NCBI RefSeq assembly: GCF_902635505.1
Contig: NC_045432.1
Location: forward strand, 70,067,823-70,131,822
Length of the DNA: 64,000 bases
Direction: 5' to 3'
Origin: Sarcophilus harrisii
Lineage: Eukaryota; Chordata; Mammalia; Dasyuromorphia; Dasyuridae
Of this stretch, positions 54,893 to 64,000 are shown piece after piece. Numbering within the stretch: the stretch's first letter is position 1; every line of letters begins with the position of its first letter. Both the position numbers and the translations under genes were made by a program. Below the pieces are notes generated by a model. That model was not told the DNA's origin, did not search any database, and saw only the letters and a program-made list of their open reading frames with translations.

Positions 54893-56050
54893 CTACTTTT
54901 CAGAGCGAAAAACAATAACAAAGTTCATCTGGAAGAACAAAAGGTCAAGAGTCTCAAGGGAATTAATGAAACAACATGCCAATGAAGGTGGCCTAGCTGT
55001 GCCGGACCTAAAACTATATTATAAGGTGACAGTCATCAAAACCATTTAGAAATGGCTAAGAAATAGAGCAGTTGATCAGTGGAACAGATTAGGTTCACGG
55101 GACAAAATAGTCAATGACTATAGTAATCTGGTGTTTGACAAACCCAAAGACCCCAGCTTTGGGGATAAGAATTCACTATCTGACAGGAATTTCTGAGAAA
55201 ATTCAAAAATAGTATGGAAGAAACTAGGCACTGACCCACGTCTAACACCCTATTCCAAGATAAGGTAGAAAAAGGTTCATCATGTAGACATAGAGTGATA
55301 TTATAAGCAAATTAGAAGAATAAAGGATAGCTGACCTCTCAGATCTATGGAGAAGGAAGGAACTCTAGAAGAACTAGATTATAGTATAAACTGCACACTG
55401 GATAATTTTCATTTGATTAAGTTAAAAAGTTTTTGTACAAACAAAAGAAATTCAGAAAAGATTAGAAGGGAAGCAGAACACTGGGAAAAATTTTTACATC
55501 CAAGGTTTTGATAAAGGCCTCACTGTTAAAATATATACAGAAGTGACATAAATTTATAAGAAATCAAGCCATTCTCCAATTCAAAATATATGAACAGATA
55601 ATTTTCAGATGAAGAAATTAAAACCATTTATAGTCATATGAAAAGGTGCTCTAAACCACAATGGATCAGAGAAATGCAAATGAAGACACCTCTAAGATAT
55701 GACTACACACCTCTCAGATTAGTTAAGATGACAGAAAAAGATAGAATGTTGGAGGGGATGTGGGAAAACTGGGACTGATACATTGTTGGTGGAGTTGTGA
55801 ATAGATCCAACCATTCTAGAGAGCAATTTGTAATTATGCCCAAAGTACTTATCAAACTGTGCATATCCTTTGATCCAGCAGTGTTACTAGTGGGCTTGTA
55901 TCCCCAAGACATCTTAAAAAAGGGAAAGGGACCCACATGTGGCAGCCCTCTTTGTAGTGGCGACTGAGTAAATGCCCATCAGTTGGGGAATGGCTGAATA
56001 AGTTATGGTATATGAATGCTATGGAAACCGAGTTCTACAGTAGCGAAAAG
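54893..56050 (+). mobile_element. L1 ORF2 C-terminal third, both ends truncated
   Basis: The code begins TKFIWKNKRSRVSREL-like, then AMPVPDLKLYY-like and continues through TVIKTI and DQWNRLGS. The cysteine-motif region follows (TGGAGGGGATGTGGGAAAA), then AVLLVGLYP-like and a final EWLNKLWYMNA. It lacks the last ORF2 residues, 3' UTR and tail. It has several frame breaks. It is the same subfamily as 44685-45170, and the two overlap in L1 coordinates. Confidence 0.85.
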
Positions 56051-56749
56051 ATTTTTCCAAAGCCAAACAGATAGTCCACCATGGAGCTAGGATGTGGGGT
56101 CAGGTTTAATTGATTCCACATCCAGAACCTTTTTTGGAAGTCATCTGCCCAGAGGGAGAGCCCATCAAGTGGGAAAGCACTAAGAAACAACATTTGCCTA
56201 TTGGATAATCTTCCTCAGTTGGCCTCAGATAAACGCAGCGCAGAAAAGGCTCTTCTAGGTAGTTTGAAACTCCTCACTTTTCTCTGGGAATACATGGCAG
56301 CTCCCACTTGACTCTAGTGATGCAATTGCACTCTGAGCCTAAACTCAGAGGAAAAGTCTGCATGGGTCTCCTGTCTGTTGTGAGGCTTGCAGGCAGCCCT
56401 GAGAGTGGCCGTCTTCCCATCTCCTGTGGCAAGGCTGTTGTGCACACTGTGTTGAAGCCATGGATCACTGGGCGCATTGTGTCTCTGTGTGCTGCAGTGA
56501 GGAAAATCAATTGCATTCTGGAAAAAGAATCACTGTTGCAGAAGAGCTCTGCAGATTGCAGCTACTTAAGGGCACTGGGGTCATGATGGGCAGTCAGCAA
56601 GTGAAGACCCAAGGCAAGGGCGAGGACCCCAGAGAGCAAAGTAAACACTGCAGGCCTGGAAATGATTCTGGCCTTCCACCGGTAACCATCAATACAATTG
56701 TTGGTGCATGGAATATAGAAGTAGTGGGCGGGGTAGGGGATGGAGCCGG
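56051..56749. other. unannotated sequence
   Basis: Two plus ORFs (56308-56586, 56460-56819) and minus ORFs overlap. No motif or splice support is seen. Confidence 0.35.
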
Positions 56750-56905
56750 TCCCAGAGTCAACAAGATCTGTCACCACAAGCAAGTCACTGAACATCGCAA
56801 CAACTCTCTAAGACCATAAGTGGCAGAAGAAGCACTGACCTTCATTGGAAAGGGGAGTTTCCTCAACTGGACATTCCCTCTTACCAATGAAATATCATGG
56901 AGCTA
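56750..56905 (+). mobile_element. CORE-SINE (THER type)
   Basis: CACCACAAGCAAGTCACTGA, CAACTCTCTAAGACCATAAG, TGACCTTCATTGGAAAGGGG and TACCAATGAAATATCATGG. The 'gcaactctctaagactataag ... accaatgaaatcac' layout is typical of this marsupial SINE. Confidence 0.65.
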
Positions 56906-57382
56906 CTGGGAATTCTGGGTATTGTTAATGTTGAAAGAAAAGAAATTGAGAGGAGAGAATCTCCTCTCAACCCTGTCTAACCCTAGCCTTGGAATATTAC
57001 TGCATGACTACTCAGATGTGGGAATGTCAGGGAAAATATCACATAGCCTTACGTGGAGAGTAGCTACCCCATATTTCATGGTCCATCCATAATTCCTCTC
57101 ACCAATTTGGTCTCAACATCCTAAGGATCAGACTGGAATCTCAGAGAGCTCCAGTGTCCCCAAGTACCTCCATGATCTCCATATTAGAGTGTACCAGCTT
57201 CTACTAAGTACTCTTACAGGAAAAGCTTGAGGCTACATGTCCCTTGAATATTTTAATGTGCTTCCAGTTGATCCTTAATCTGCAGGATAGGCAGCCAAAG
57301 CTCAGTTTGACCTTGGAAAAGCAGGTGCCCAGCCACGGGACACATCAGATGGCCTAGCAATAATAATGGCTCAAAAGACTGC
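56906..57382. other. unannotated sequence
   Basis: No gene or repeat is recognised. Confidence 0.35.
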
Positions 57383-57456
57383 GTGGTGGTGGTGGTGGTG
57401 GTGGTTGTTGTGGTTGTGTTGTTGTTGCTGTTGTTGTTCTGTTGTTGTTGTTGTTT
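57383..57456. repeat. (GGT)n/(GTT)n trinucleotide repeat
   Basis: GTGGTGGTGG units pass into GTTGTTGTT units. They generate a poly-Val/Leu ORF on one strand and poly-Thr/Asn/Gln on the other, which are artefacts. Confidence 0.9.
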
Positions 57457-57479
57457 GCTTCTGTGGATGAGTGGAGGGC

Positions 57480-57690
57480 AGGGATTAATCTTTTTTGTCA
57501 TGAATTTCTTTGGCTATGAGGAAACCTGTGGACCCTTGCTAAAAATGTTTTTTTTAATGGAAAGGAAATAATGAATTTCTACTAGAAGTTAGTTAAAATA
57601 AAGATGTAATTTTTTTCCCAACCCAAGTTTGCAGACCTTGGACTCCAGGGTAAGAATCTCTCATCTAGATGAGTGCCCCTCAATAACACT
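57480..57690 (-). mobile_element. hAT-like short DNA transposon, family 2 copy B
   Basis: TTTTTTGTCATGAATTTCTTT, CTATGAGGAAACCTGTGGAC, CAAGTTTGCAGACCTTGGAC and TCCAGGGTAAGAATCTCTC. Reversed, the last two give GAGATTCTTACCCTGG, the family terminus seen at 33508. Opposite orientation to copy A. Confidence 0.5.
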
Positions 57691-58130
57691 GGATTTACTG
57701 GGAACATTTTTTAAAACAGTTGCTCTCTGACAAAAGGCTTGAGATTTGTCTTTATACAGGGCTACTAACTCAGATCTCAGGACTAACCGGTCTAAGAACC
57801 GGTCTGAGCTGTATATCACAAATTCAAAAAGATTCATGGGCTCCATGCATGAATAATATCAAGATATTTTTCCATACACACTTAGCCACTGAATATTTTA
57901 AAAGGCTTTGGATTTGTTCATACATAAATGTATCCTCCTTGGCTTTGCCATGAGCAACCCAAACAGTAAAGAATCTTATTGAGAATGCAAAGTGTAGTCC
58001 TTCCTAAAGGCTCAGGATCTTTGTACACTTGCAAAACAGCATCAGTCTCCTATGCTTTTAAGCTACCAGGGGGAACTAGACCAAAGAGGTGAGCCTCAGA
58101 AATTCACCTTCCTGTCACAAACATGTCATA
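57691..58130. other. unannotated sequence with an AACCGGTCT doublet
   Basis: AACCGGTCT occurs at 57785-57793 and again at 57797-57805, each containing an AACCGGT core like Grainyhead-type sites. Otherwise nothing is recognised. Confidence 0.35.
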
Positions 58131-58138
58131 CACACACA

Positions 58139-58204
<66 letters not shown>
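58131..58204. repeat. compound (CA)13(GA)24 microsatellite
   Basis: 13 CA units pass without interruption into 24 GA units. Its purity suggests high polymorphism. The ORF across it is an artefact. Confidence 0.95.
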
Positions 58205-58207
<3 letters not shown>

Positions 58208-60535
58208 TAACAGAACTGTGAATGATTACACAGGAACTTTGTGTCTTCAAGATGAAAGCCAGAGAGCACAAAGCCCATCAAGTGTTTCTGTTTAACACAT
58301 TTATTATTGCATGGCCAAAGAAGCTGAGAGGGAGGAGGATGCCAGAATGCTTGGTGAAGGTTAAGTCTAAACACAGGAAGTCAGACACACAAAGGGATGG
58401 CTAGGTCCTGAGGAAAATGAGATGTGGGGGAGAAGAACAGTCTTTAAAAAAAATGAAACCTCAATTCAAGTTCAGGGCAAGAAGAGTGAATCCAACATGT
58501 TAATAGAAAAGGATAATAAAGGCAGGAGCACCGCACTGGAAGCACTAGAAACATTAGAAAATCCAGACTGCATGGAAGCCATCACATTCCTTGATGATTC
58601 ATGAACTTCAGAGCATTCAAAGCCTTCCTTTGGGCACTTTTCCACTGAGATAAACCAAGTGAGCTCAAGCTTAAGTTGGGAGGAAGACTGGAGGAATGCT
58701 TGAGAATAGGGTTAAGTCATGTAACTAATTCAGCAGTTCTCTTTTACCCAAGAAAATCTAGCTGGACCAGGGCCTGAAAGCCAACTAGAGGACATAAGCG
58801 AATTACCTGGTGGGCCTTCATTTATGGAGGAAAACAAGGTTTCCAAAAGGTAAAATGACAAACATTTTTCCACAGTGGCAATTATTTTTTATGATCAGTG
58901 AGATGATTTGGACCCTAGTTTGAACACAAACCAGGACAAAGAGAAAAGTGGCTGAAAGGTAGAGAATTTTAGACAATGGACCTAGCAAAGTAATTATGCC
59001 ATCCCACTAGATGGCCCGATGTACTTGCATTTTCTTTTATCTGCACCATGTGACCCCATGTGATAAAGATGATCTGTGTTTCCTGGGAACACTGTAGCCC
59101 TGTTTGCTTTGTAGGTGGGGAAGAAAAGGGGACATGTGGGCTCTTTACAGAAGAGAAAGCTTCATGTTAGGTTCTATAGAGAACAGAAACATGCAGAAGA
59201 CATTCTCTAGGCCCTAGAGTTCAGTTGGAGAAGAATGGGGTGAAAGTTGGTCCTTTAACTCCCCAATGCTAGCTCTGTCTAAAGCTTGACAGTGGAATGC
59301 AAGACATGGCCTCGCACTTGACCTTTGCCTTTCCACCAGTCACACCTTCCAGCACGGTGGAGAAAGAACCATTCTAGCATGCCTTATTTCTCTTTAGTTT
59401 TCAGCTAATCATCTAATGATGCTGAAAACTTCTTTTGGTATAGCATCATTTGTGTGGCTGCTAACCTACATAAGACACTCGATGGGATCTTGAAACAATA
59501 ACAAGATAAGAGTTTTGACCTTAATTTGGTCTAATGACCCCTGAACTCAGGTCTAGAAAATGTTAGCTCAAACAACAACCAAGGTGTTGGAGGCCATACT
59601 CTACAAGCCAACTAATTAAGCCCATGGTCTCTTAGTAGTTTGGCTTCCGAGCAGACAGGTTCATTTGAAGAAACATTTATTGAGAGTGACAGAGGCAGTA
59701 CAGCTTTTTTTCCCCAGTACAGAAGAGCATTCCGCCAAATAAAGTAGCCTGGAATTTTGCTGGTTGCCAACTTGATCCTGACTAAGACAATCATTCTCAA
59801 TTAGTCATGAAGGCGTTTGATTGCACTGAGTGTGTATATTGAGTGTGAATTGAGATTTCATTGAGTATGAAACTAGATAAAATAGGTATGGGCTAACCAA
59901 TGGTTGAACTTTGCTTGCAGTTCAGTCCAAGGGAAGAATGTTGGTTATATTCTGAGAACAAAAAGGACAGGGAAGGAGTTGCTAAAAAAGAAATCCAGAC
60001 TGTGTCATGGTTGTAATTTAGCTAAATGTGCAATTGGGAACATTTAGGGCCACTAGACATAAAAGTGAGAAACTTCCTTTTTTAATTAATAAAAGTTAAT
60101 GCCTCTAATGGTGATGAAAAAATCAATGTCCGCAGATCTTACTTTTCCTTCATTATTTTCCCTGGGATAATGTGCCGTTTGAGGGAAATATTTTAGGGTA
60201 CCCTAAAGCCCCATTTTCAGCGATGCAACTTAACAATGGGTAGCTAAGGAACTGCAGCAGGTAGTATGAACACTGCTTTGGAAACTGACTGGGAATTTAA
60301 CTTGAAGAGTAGTCAGTGGTGAATGACAAAGCTCTCCACATAGTGGGCAAAGCCCCTAATCAAAGGAGCAAACTTTTCTAGCCACTAGTGTATAAGTAGA
60401 GATACCAAGATGGTCTTCTTTTTCAGCAACACCATAGGCAGCACTCACGAGCCTCAGCCCTATCCTTCAATCAAATTGGAGCTAATTTGAACAGAAGCCA
60501 TTTTAAAGAGAATACAATGACAGGTCTGATGCGTA
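58205..60535. other. unannotated unique sequence
   Basis: No gene or confident repeat is seen. A small minus ORF (59612-59800) and plus ORFs near 58220-58600 lack support. Confidence 0.35.
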
Positions 60536-60539
60536 CCTA

Positions 60540-60860
60540 CACTGTTAAATAATGGCAACATTAGCATATTAAAAATAATTTAAAATGAGGGCCAAAAAGG
60601 AAAATAGACATAGCCATTATGATAAGAATCTGTTGATAAGTAAATTGTCTTCTCCCACAAAAGGGAAACCTATAATCTTTGTTCCTGAACAAAATTATAG
60701 GCGTGATTAAAAACCTTAGAGAATTGCAAAATTATTTAAATTAGATTCTATAACTCTACATTTCATAATTATGAGAAGCTGCTTATTTAAAATTATGTAT
60801 AACGCCATGATTGTGTAATTTCTTTGCTAATAAGGAATTATTTGCTAACAATTTTTCATT
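60540..60860. promoter_or_regulatory. AT-rich candidate conserved noncoding element
   Basis: Repeat-free and very rich in homeobox-like words: GCATATTAAAAATAATTTAA, GCAAAATTATTTAAATTAG, TTCATAATTATGAGAAGC and CTTTGCTAATAAGGAATTA. TTCATAATTATGAG holds a 12-bp palindrome. Similar texture to 6010 and 41100. Confidence 0.25.
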
Positions 60861-61494
60861 GGTTCCTGGGTCCTTATAATAGTAAGCAATCTCAGTGGAT
60901 ACTGAGGGGGACAAACTTTTATTGTTTTAGCTTAAATTTTTGTGCAGCAGACTTTAGAAATAGCAGTTGTATTTTTTTTTTTTTTGGTTTGTTTCCTTTG
61001 CCCCAACTGTACCAAGACCTTTGGCAAATTTTCAGCATTACAATGCACATTAGAGAATAGTAGACATCTGTGTGCTCACAGAGGCTGGGTGAGATCAGGA
61101 AATGGCCCAAATGGAGCCGTTTTTGGCAGCCCCTGATATTGTTCAGAAGCCATGCAAAATGCTATTTATTCCTATTTATTGACACAGAGTAAATAGATGA
61201 TGGATGCTTCACATGGTACAAATAAAAGTAAATTCAGAACACAGGGAACTTATGATCCCCACCCCAATGAGTAGTCACAAAAAAGGAGCACTGCAAAACA
61301 TCCTCAGTTGTTACTTTGTTTTGCTTTGGGAATACCTATCCCAACAGCCTCAACAAGCTGTTATTATAGTCCAGAGCTGCTGACCGAAAGGAGTTACGTG
61401 CCCAGTGTGGATACCACTGTGACGTGAAGCTTTAATCTGGGTGCTAGCCTCCCCCCACGTCTTCTAGAAAGGCATGTGGCAGGATACTCCCTAA
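60861..61494. other. unannotated sequence
   Basis: Contains a T15 run near 60970-60986. No gene or repeat is recognised. Confidence 0.35.
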
Positions 61495-61600
61495 TGAGAT
61501 TAAGCTCCTTGAGGACAAGGCCAGTTTTGCTTTTATTTTTACCCTTAGCACTTATATGCCTGGCACACAGTAAGCATTTAATAAATGCTTATTGACCAAG
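61495..61600 (+). mobile_element. L2 LINE 3' end
   Basis: TTAAGCTCCTTGAGGACAAG, CCTTAGCACTTATATGCCTG, GCACACAGTAAGCATTTAA and TAAATGCTTATTGACC. One of the best-preserved L2 tails here. Confidence 0.8.
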
Positions 61601-61664
61601 AAAGAATTTTTAGCGAAGGCCCATGCCAGAATGGAGTCAGCAGTCACAAATGAAGCTGACTGTA

Positions 61665-61810
61665 ACCATCCTGACCCATCTACCATACAGTGTATTATGG
61701 TAGCAAGCATTTCAGAGGACCTGAATTCTAATTCCAGCCCACATGATCTTGGTCAAATCGATCCATCTCTAAAGTCAGAAAGTTGGACTAGAGAGCCTCT
61801 TCAATCTCTA
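61665..61810 (+). mobile_element. tRNA-SINE/MIR fragment
   Basis: TATGGTAGCAAGCATTTCAG, GACCTGAATTCTAATTCCAG, ATGATCTTGGTCAAATCGAT and TTGGACTAGAGAGCCTCTTC follow SINE order. Confidence 0.5.
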
Positions 61811-63067
61811 CATTTCTTTTTGTATTTTATTGATCATTACAGTTCTAATGCACTTCAGAGAGATCATAATTTCAGTCTGAAAGTATACTTCTCTACATGT
61901 GTCATCTCATCAATGTGAGTAACTGCATGACCAATCCTGTTGTAGAAGATCACAGTGCATCTGTGTCTTCCTGTCCTGTGAACCTCTTCTCCATGTCTGC
62001 CATAGAGGAATTCCTCAATTCATTGGAAGTTGTCTTCAGGGATACTGGGGCTAGGTGCAGGATGGCCATGGCTTTTTTATTGTTCTTGTTATATCACTCA
62101 TCACTCCTTTTTCTGGTCATACATGTACTTGATCATGCCTTTTCCATCACTTCCTGCATGCAGGTCACTATTGTTAATAGCCCATTTAGATCCACAATTT
62201 ATCACAGTCTAGCATCCTACTGTAGTAGCACGGTTGCTTGGTCCAGGATAATAAGTGGCAAGTAGGACATCATTTGATGTTACCATCCTGTTCATCACAT
62301 AATTCTTTTCATTCAATGACACTCTCCAATTCTTGGACATGTTAAAATAATTATATTATGGCATCTACACCAAGAACCTTTAGGTTCTGCTATCACCAAC
62401 ATATGAAACCAAATTCTAGGTAGTATTCCCTGAAAAAAATATCTTAGCATTGTCTCTTTTTACAGCAACAACACATCAACAATGATAAAGCCAAAAGGAA
62501 AGAGCATGCTTAAAACAACTGACTTCTAGGCAGCAACACTCTTAATTCACAATTATGGAATTGTAAAATTGACCGGAATAGTTCTAGAAAATATCCCCCT
62601 CACAAACAGCCCAACAATACGATGTTAACAAAACACGGGGCCCATCCCCCTAAATTAGCTGCACAAAGGTTAATGTTTCCTTGTTGAAGGATAAAGAGGC
62701 ATACATGAAATACAGAATAATCCACAGAATCCAGAGAAATTTTGAAAGAAGCAGGTACTGCTTCACTGAGCAACAGTGAAGACTGATTAAGCTTTCTTGG
62801 CATCCGTACATTCTAGCTGAAATGTAGTTATGGACACACACACAACAAGATGTTTTGTTGCTGAGGGGATGGGAGGTGGGGGGAGCGGACTGTTAGAATG
62901 CTATCCATCATCCCTGGAGTAAACAGCCTTTCTTTTTACTCAACATTAAGAACACTCAGAATTCCCAGTATTTGTGAGGGGATTAGGGAATACCACTCAG
63001 TAGATTTGTTGAAATGTAACCCAACGTAATTTACCACTGGAAAGCACCTTTGAAATAGCTAAAAATC
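61811..63067. other. unannotated sequence
   Basis: A 122-aa plus ORF (61897-62265) has hydrophobic stretches but no recognised family. G-rich GGGGATGGGAGGTGGGGGG lies near 62865-62883. Confidence 0.35.
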
Positions 63068-63086
63068 AAAAAAAAAAAAAAAAAAA
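63068..63086. repeat. A19 run and A-rich tail
   Basis: A19 followed by CAACA and A10 up to about 63100. Possibly the tail of an unrecognised plus-strand retroposon. Confidence 0.8.
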
Positions 63087-63861
63087 CAACAAAAAAAAAA
63101 CAACGTGGAATTGAAAGATCTTCCAAGAGCAACATTCCTGTGGTTTCAGTCAGCAACAGATCAACAAAGGAGAAGAAAACAAAGGTCTGTATCATGCAAA
63201 TTTGTGCTTATGGGGGACTATATGATAGCAATTTGAGACCAGATAATCATCACCAGAAATTACAGAAGGATTATCCTGAAGGACCTTGAACACCTTATCA
63301 GTATACATTACTAACAGATAGGGAAGAAGCTTGGGTAAGACCTTACTCCTTCCTGCTGTGGGCTGTAAAAATTTAGTACTATCAGTTTAGCACTATCAGT
63401 ATACCTAACAAAGCCTGATGTGGTGGCTAAAATTAAGGCATCAAAAATTCACTATTTTCCAACAGGCAGACAGATTACAAATCTTCATACCTCATCTTCA
63501 CACAAGGAGAATTCACTATTCAGAAGTAAAAAATCCCAGGGATGGAGCAGAGCAGCCTGTCAGCAAGGGTGCCAAATGGGCTCCTGGTGGGGCAGAAGCC
63601 AGCTTTGGAGCATGAATACTCACCTTTTGGGGCCAGGAGTAAAGATGGGAGTTAGAGACAATGGCCTCTGAGCATAGATGATCTATATCCTAAGATACTG
63701 AGCTAGCTGATTTGATTTTAAGCCTCCATTAGTGATTTCTGAAAGTTGATGAAAAGGGCACTTGACTTGATTTTCAAAAATGGAAAAAGAAAAGATTTTT
63801 GGAACCAGTCTGGTGAACTTGGGTTTGTTTCCTGGGAAAACTAAAGCATGCCATTTAAAAA
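63087..63861. other. unannotated sequence
   Basis: Overlapping small plus ORFs (63418-63671) lack support. No repeat is recognised. Confidence 0.35.
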
Positions 63862-64000
63862 ATTTTTTTTGCTTTTTAGTTACATGATATATGCATGGGT
63901 AATTTTTCAGCATTGACCCTTACAAAACCTTCTGTTCCATCTTTTCCCCTCCTTCCCCCCACCCCCTCTCCAGATGGCAGGTTGACCAATATATGTTATA
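63862..64000 (-). mobile_element. L1 3' UTR, continuing past the window
   Basis: ATATATGCATGGGTAATTTT, CAGCATTGACCCTTACAAAAC and CCAGATGGCAGGTTGACCAA match the young marsupial L1 3' UTR. The T-rich left edge marks the tail. The rest of the element lies beyond position 64000. Confidence 0.85.

Noticed and set aside
57383-57571. Poly-Val/Leu/Cys ORF resembling a membrane segment
   Set aside because: Produced by the GGT/GTT trinucleotide repeat.
58089-58295. ORF with HTHTHT and RERERE runs
   Set aside because: Produced by the CA/GA compound microsatellite.
61897-62265. 122-aa plus-strand ORF with hydrophobic segments
   Set aside because: No recognised family, no splice or polyadenylation context, and T-rich composition explains the Phe/Leu content.

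Overview
The window looks like marsupial nuclear DNA with no recognisable complete gene. The main evidence is its interspersed repeats. L1 copies have ORF2 C-termini and 3' UTRs matching the marsupial L1 family as I recall it. There are tRNA-derived SINEs of marsupial type, MIR/THER-type CORE-SINEs, many L2 3' ends, CR1/L3 LINE fragments, hAT-like short DNA transposons and one retroviral LTR. CA/GT microsatellites and long A, C and G runs are frequent. All family names come from memory of consensus sequences, without alignment. The species cannot be told from the sequence alone.

Layout. 1-5 kb: mostly unique sequence with one SINE and one splice-flanked open block (174-254). 5-7.2 kb: a CR1/L3 fragment, an AT-rich block resembling conserved noncoding DNA (6010-6310), a SINE and a hAT-like copy. 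9.3-12.9 kb: a CR1/L3 tail interrupted by an L1 that carries an internal reversed ORF2 segment, then SINE and MIR copies. 13.4-14.2 kb: the most unusual stretch. It is CpG-richer, with two inverted CCAAT boxes, a GC box, a GTAAGT donor, a near-perfect 70-bp-arm palindrome and a G-quadruplex motif. 15-21 kb: AT-rich DNA full of old antisense L1 pieces. 22-26.7 kb: L2, a 5'-truncated L1 with a clean 15-bp target duplication, and an older plus-strand L1. 27-33.7 kb: mostly unique, with a 47-bp-arm hairpin and two hAT-like copies. 34.5-35.1 kb: a solo-LTR-like element on the minus strand. 36-43.5 kb: L2 and MIR copies, a CCAAT cluster, a 108-residue minus-strand ORF with a signal-like start, and a second CNE-like AT-rich block. 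44-51 kb: L1 fragments and long CA/GT arrays. 53.5-56 kb: L2, CR1, MIR and a plus-strand L1. 57-64 kb: unique DNA with microsatellites, a third CNE-like block and an L1 3' end running off the window.

Functionally this is best read as an intergenic or intronic region. The strongest host-side candidates are a CCAAT/GC-box promoter with a short first exon near 13.5 kb and three or four AT-rich blocks that may be enhancers. I found no clear novel biological system. The most noteworthy structures are the 13.9 kb palindrome beside a candidate promoter and the rearranged L1 at 11.4-11.9 kb.
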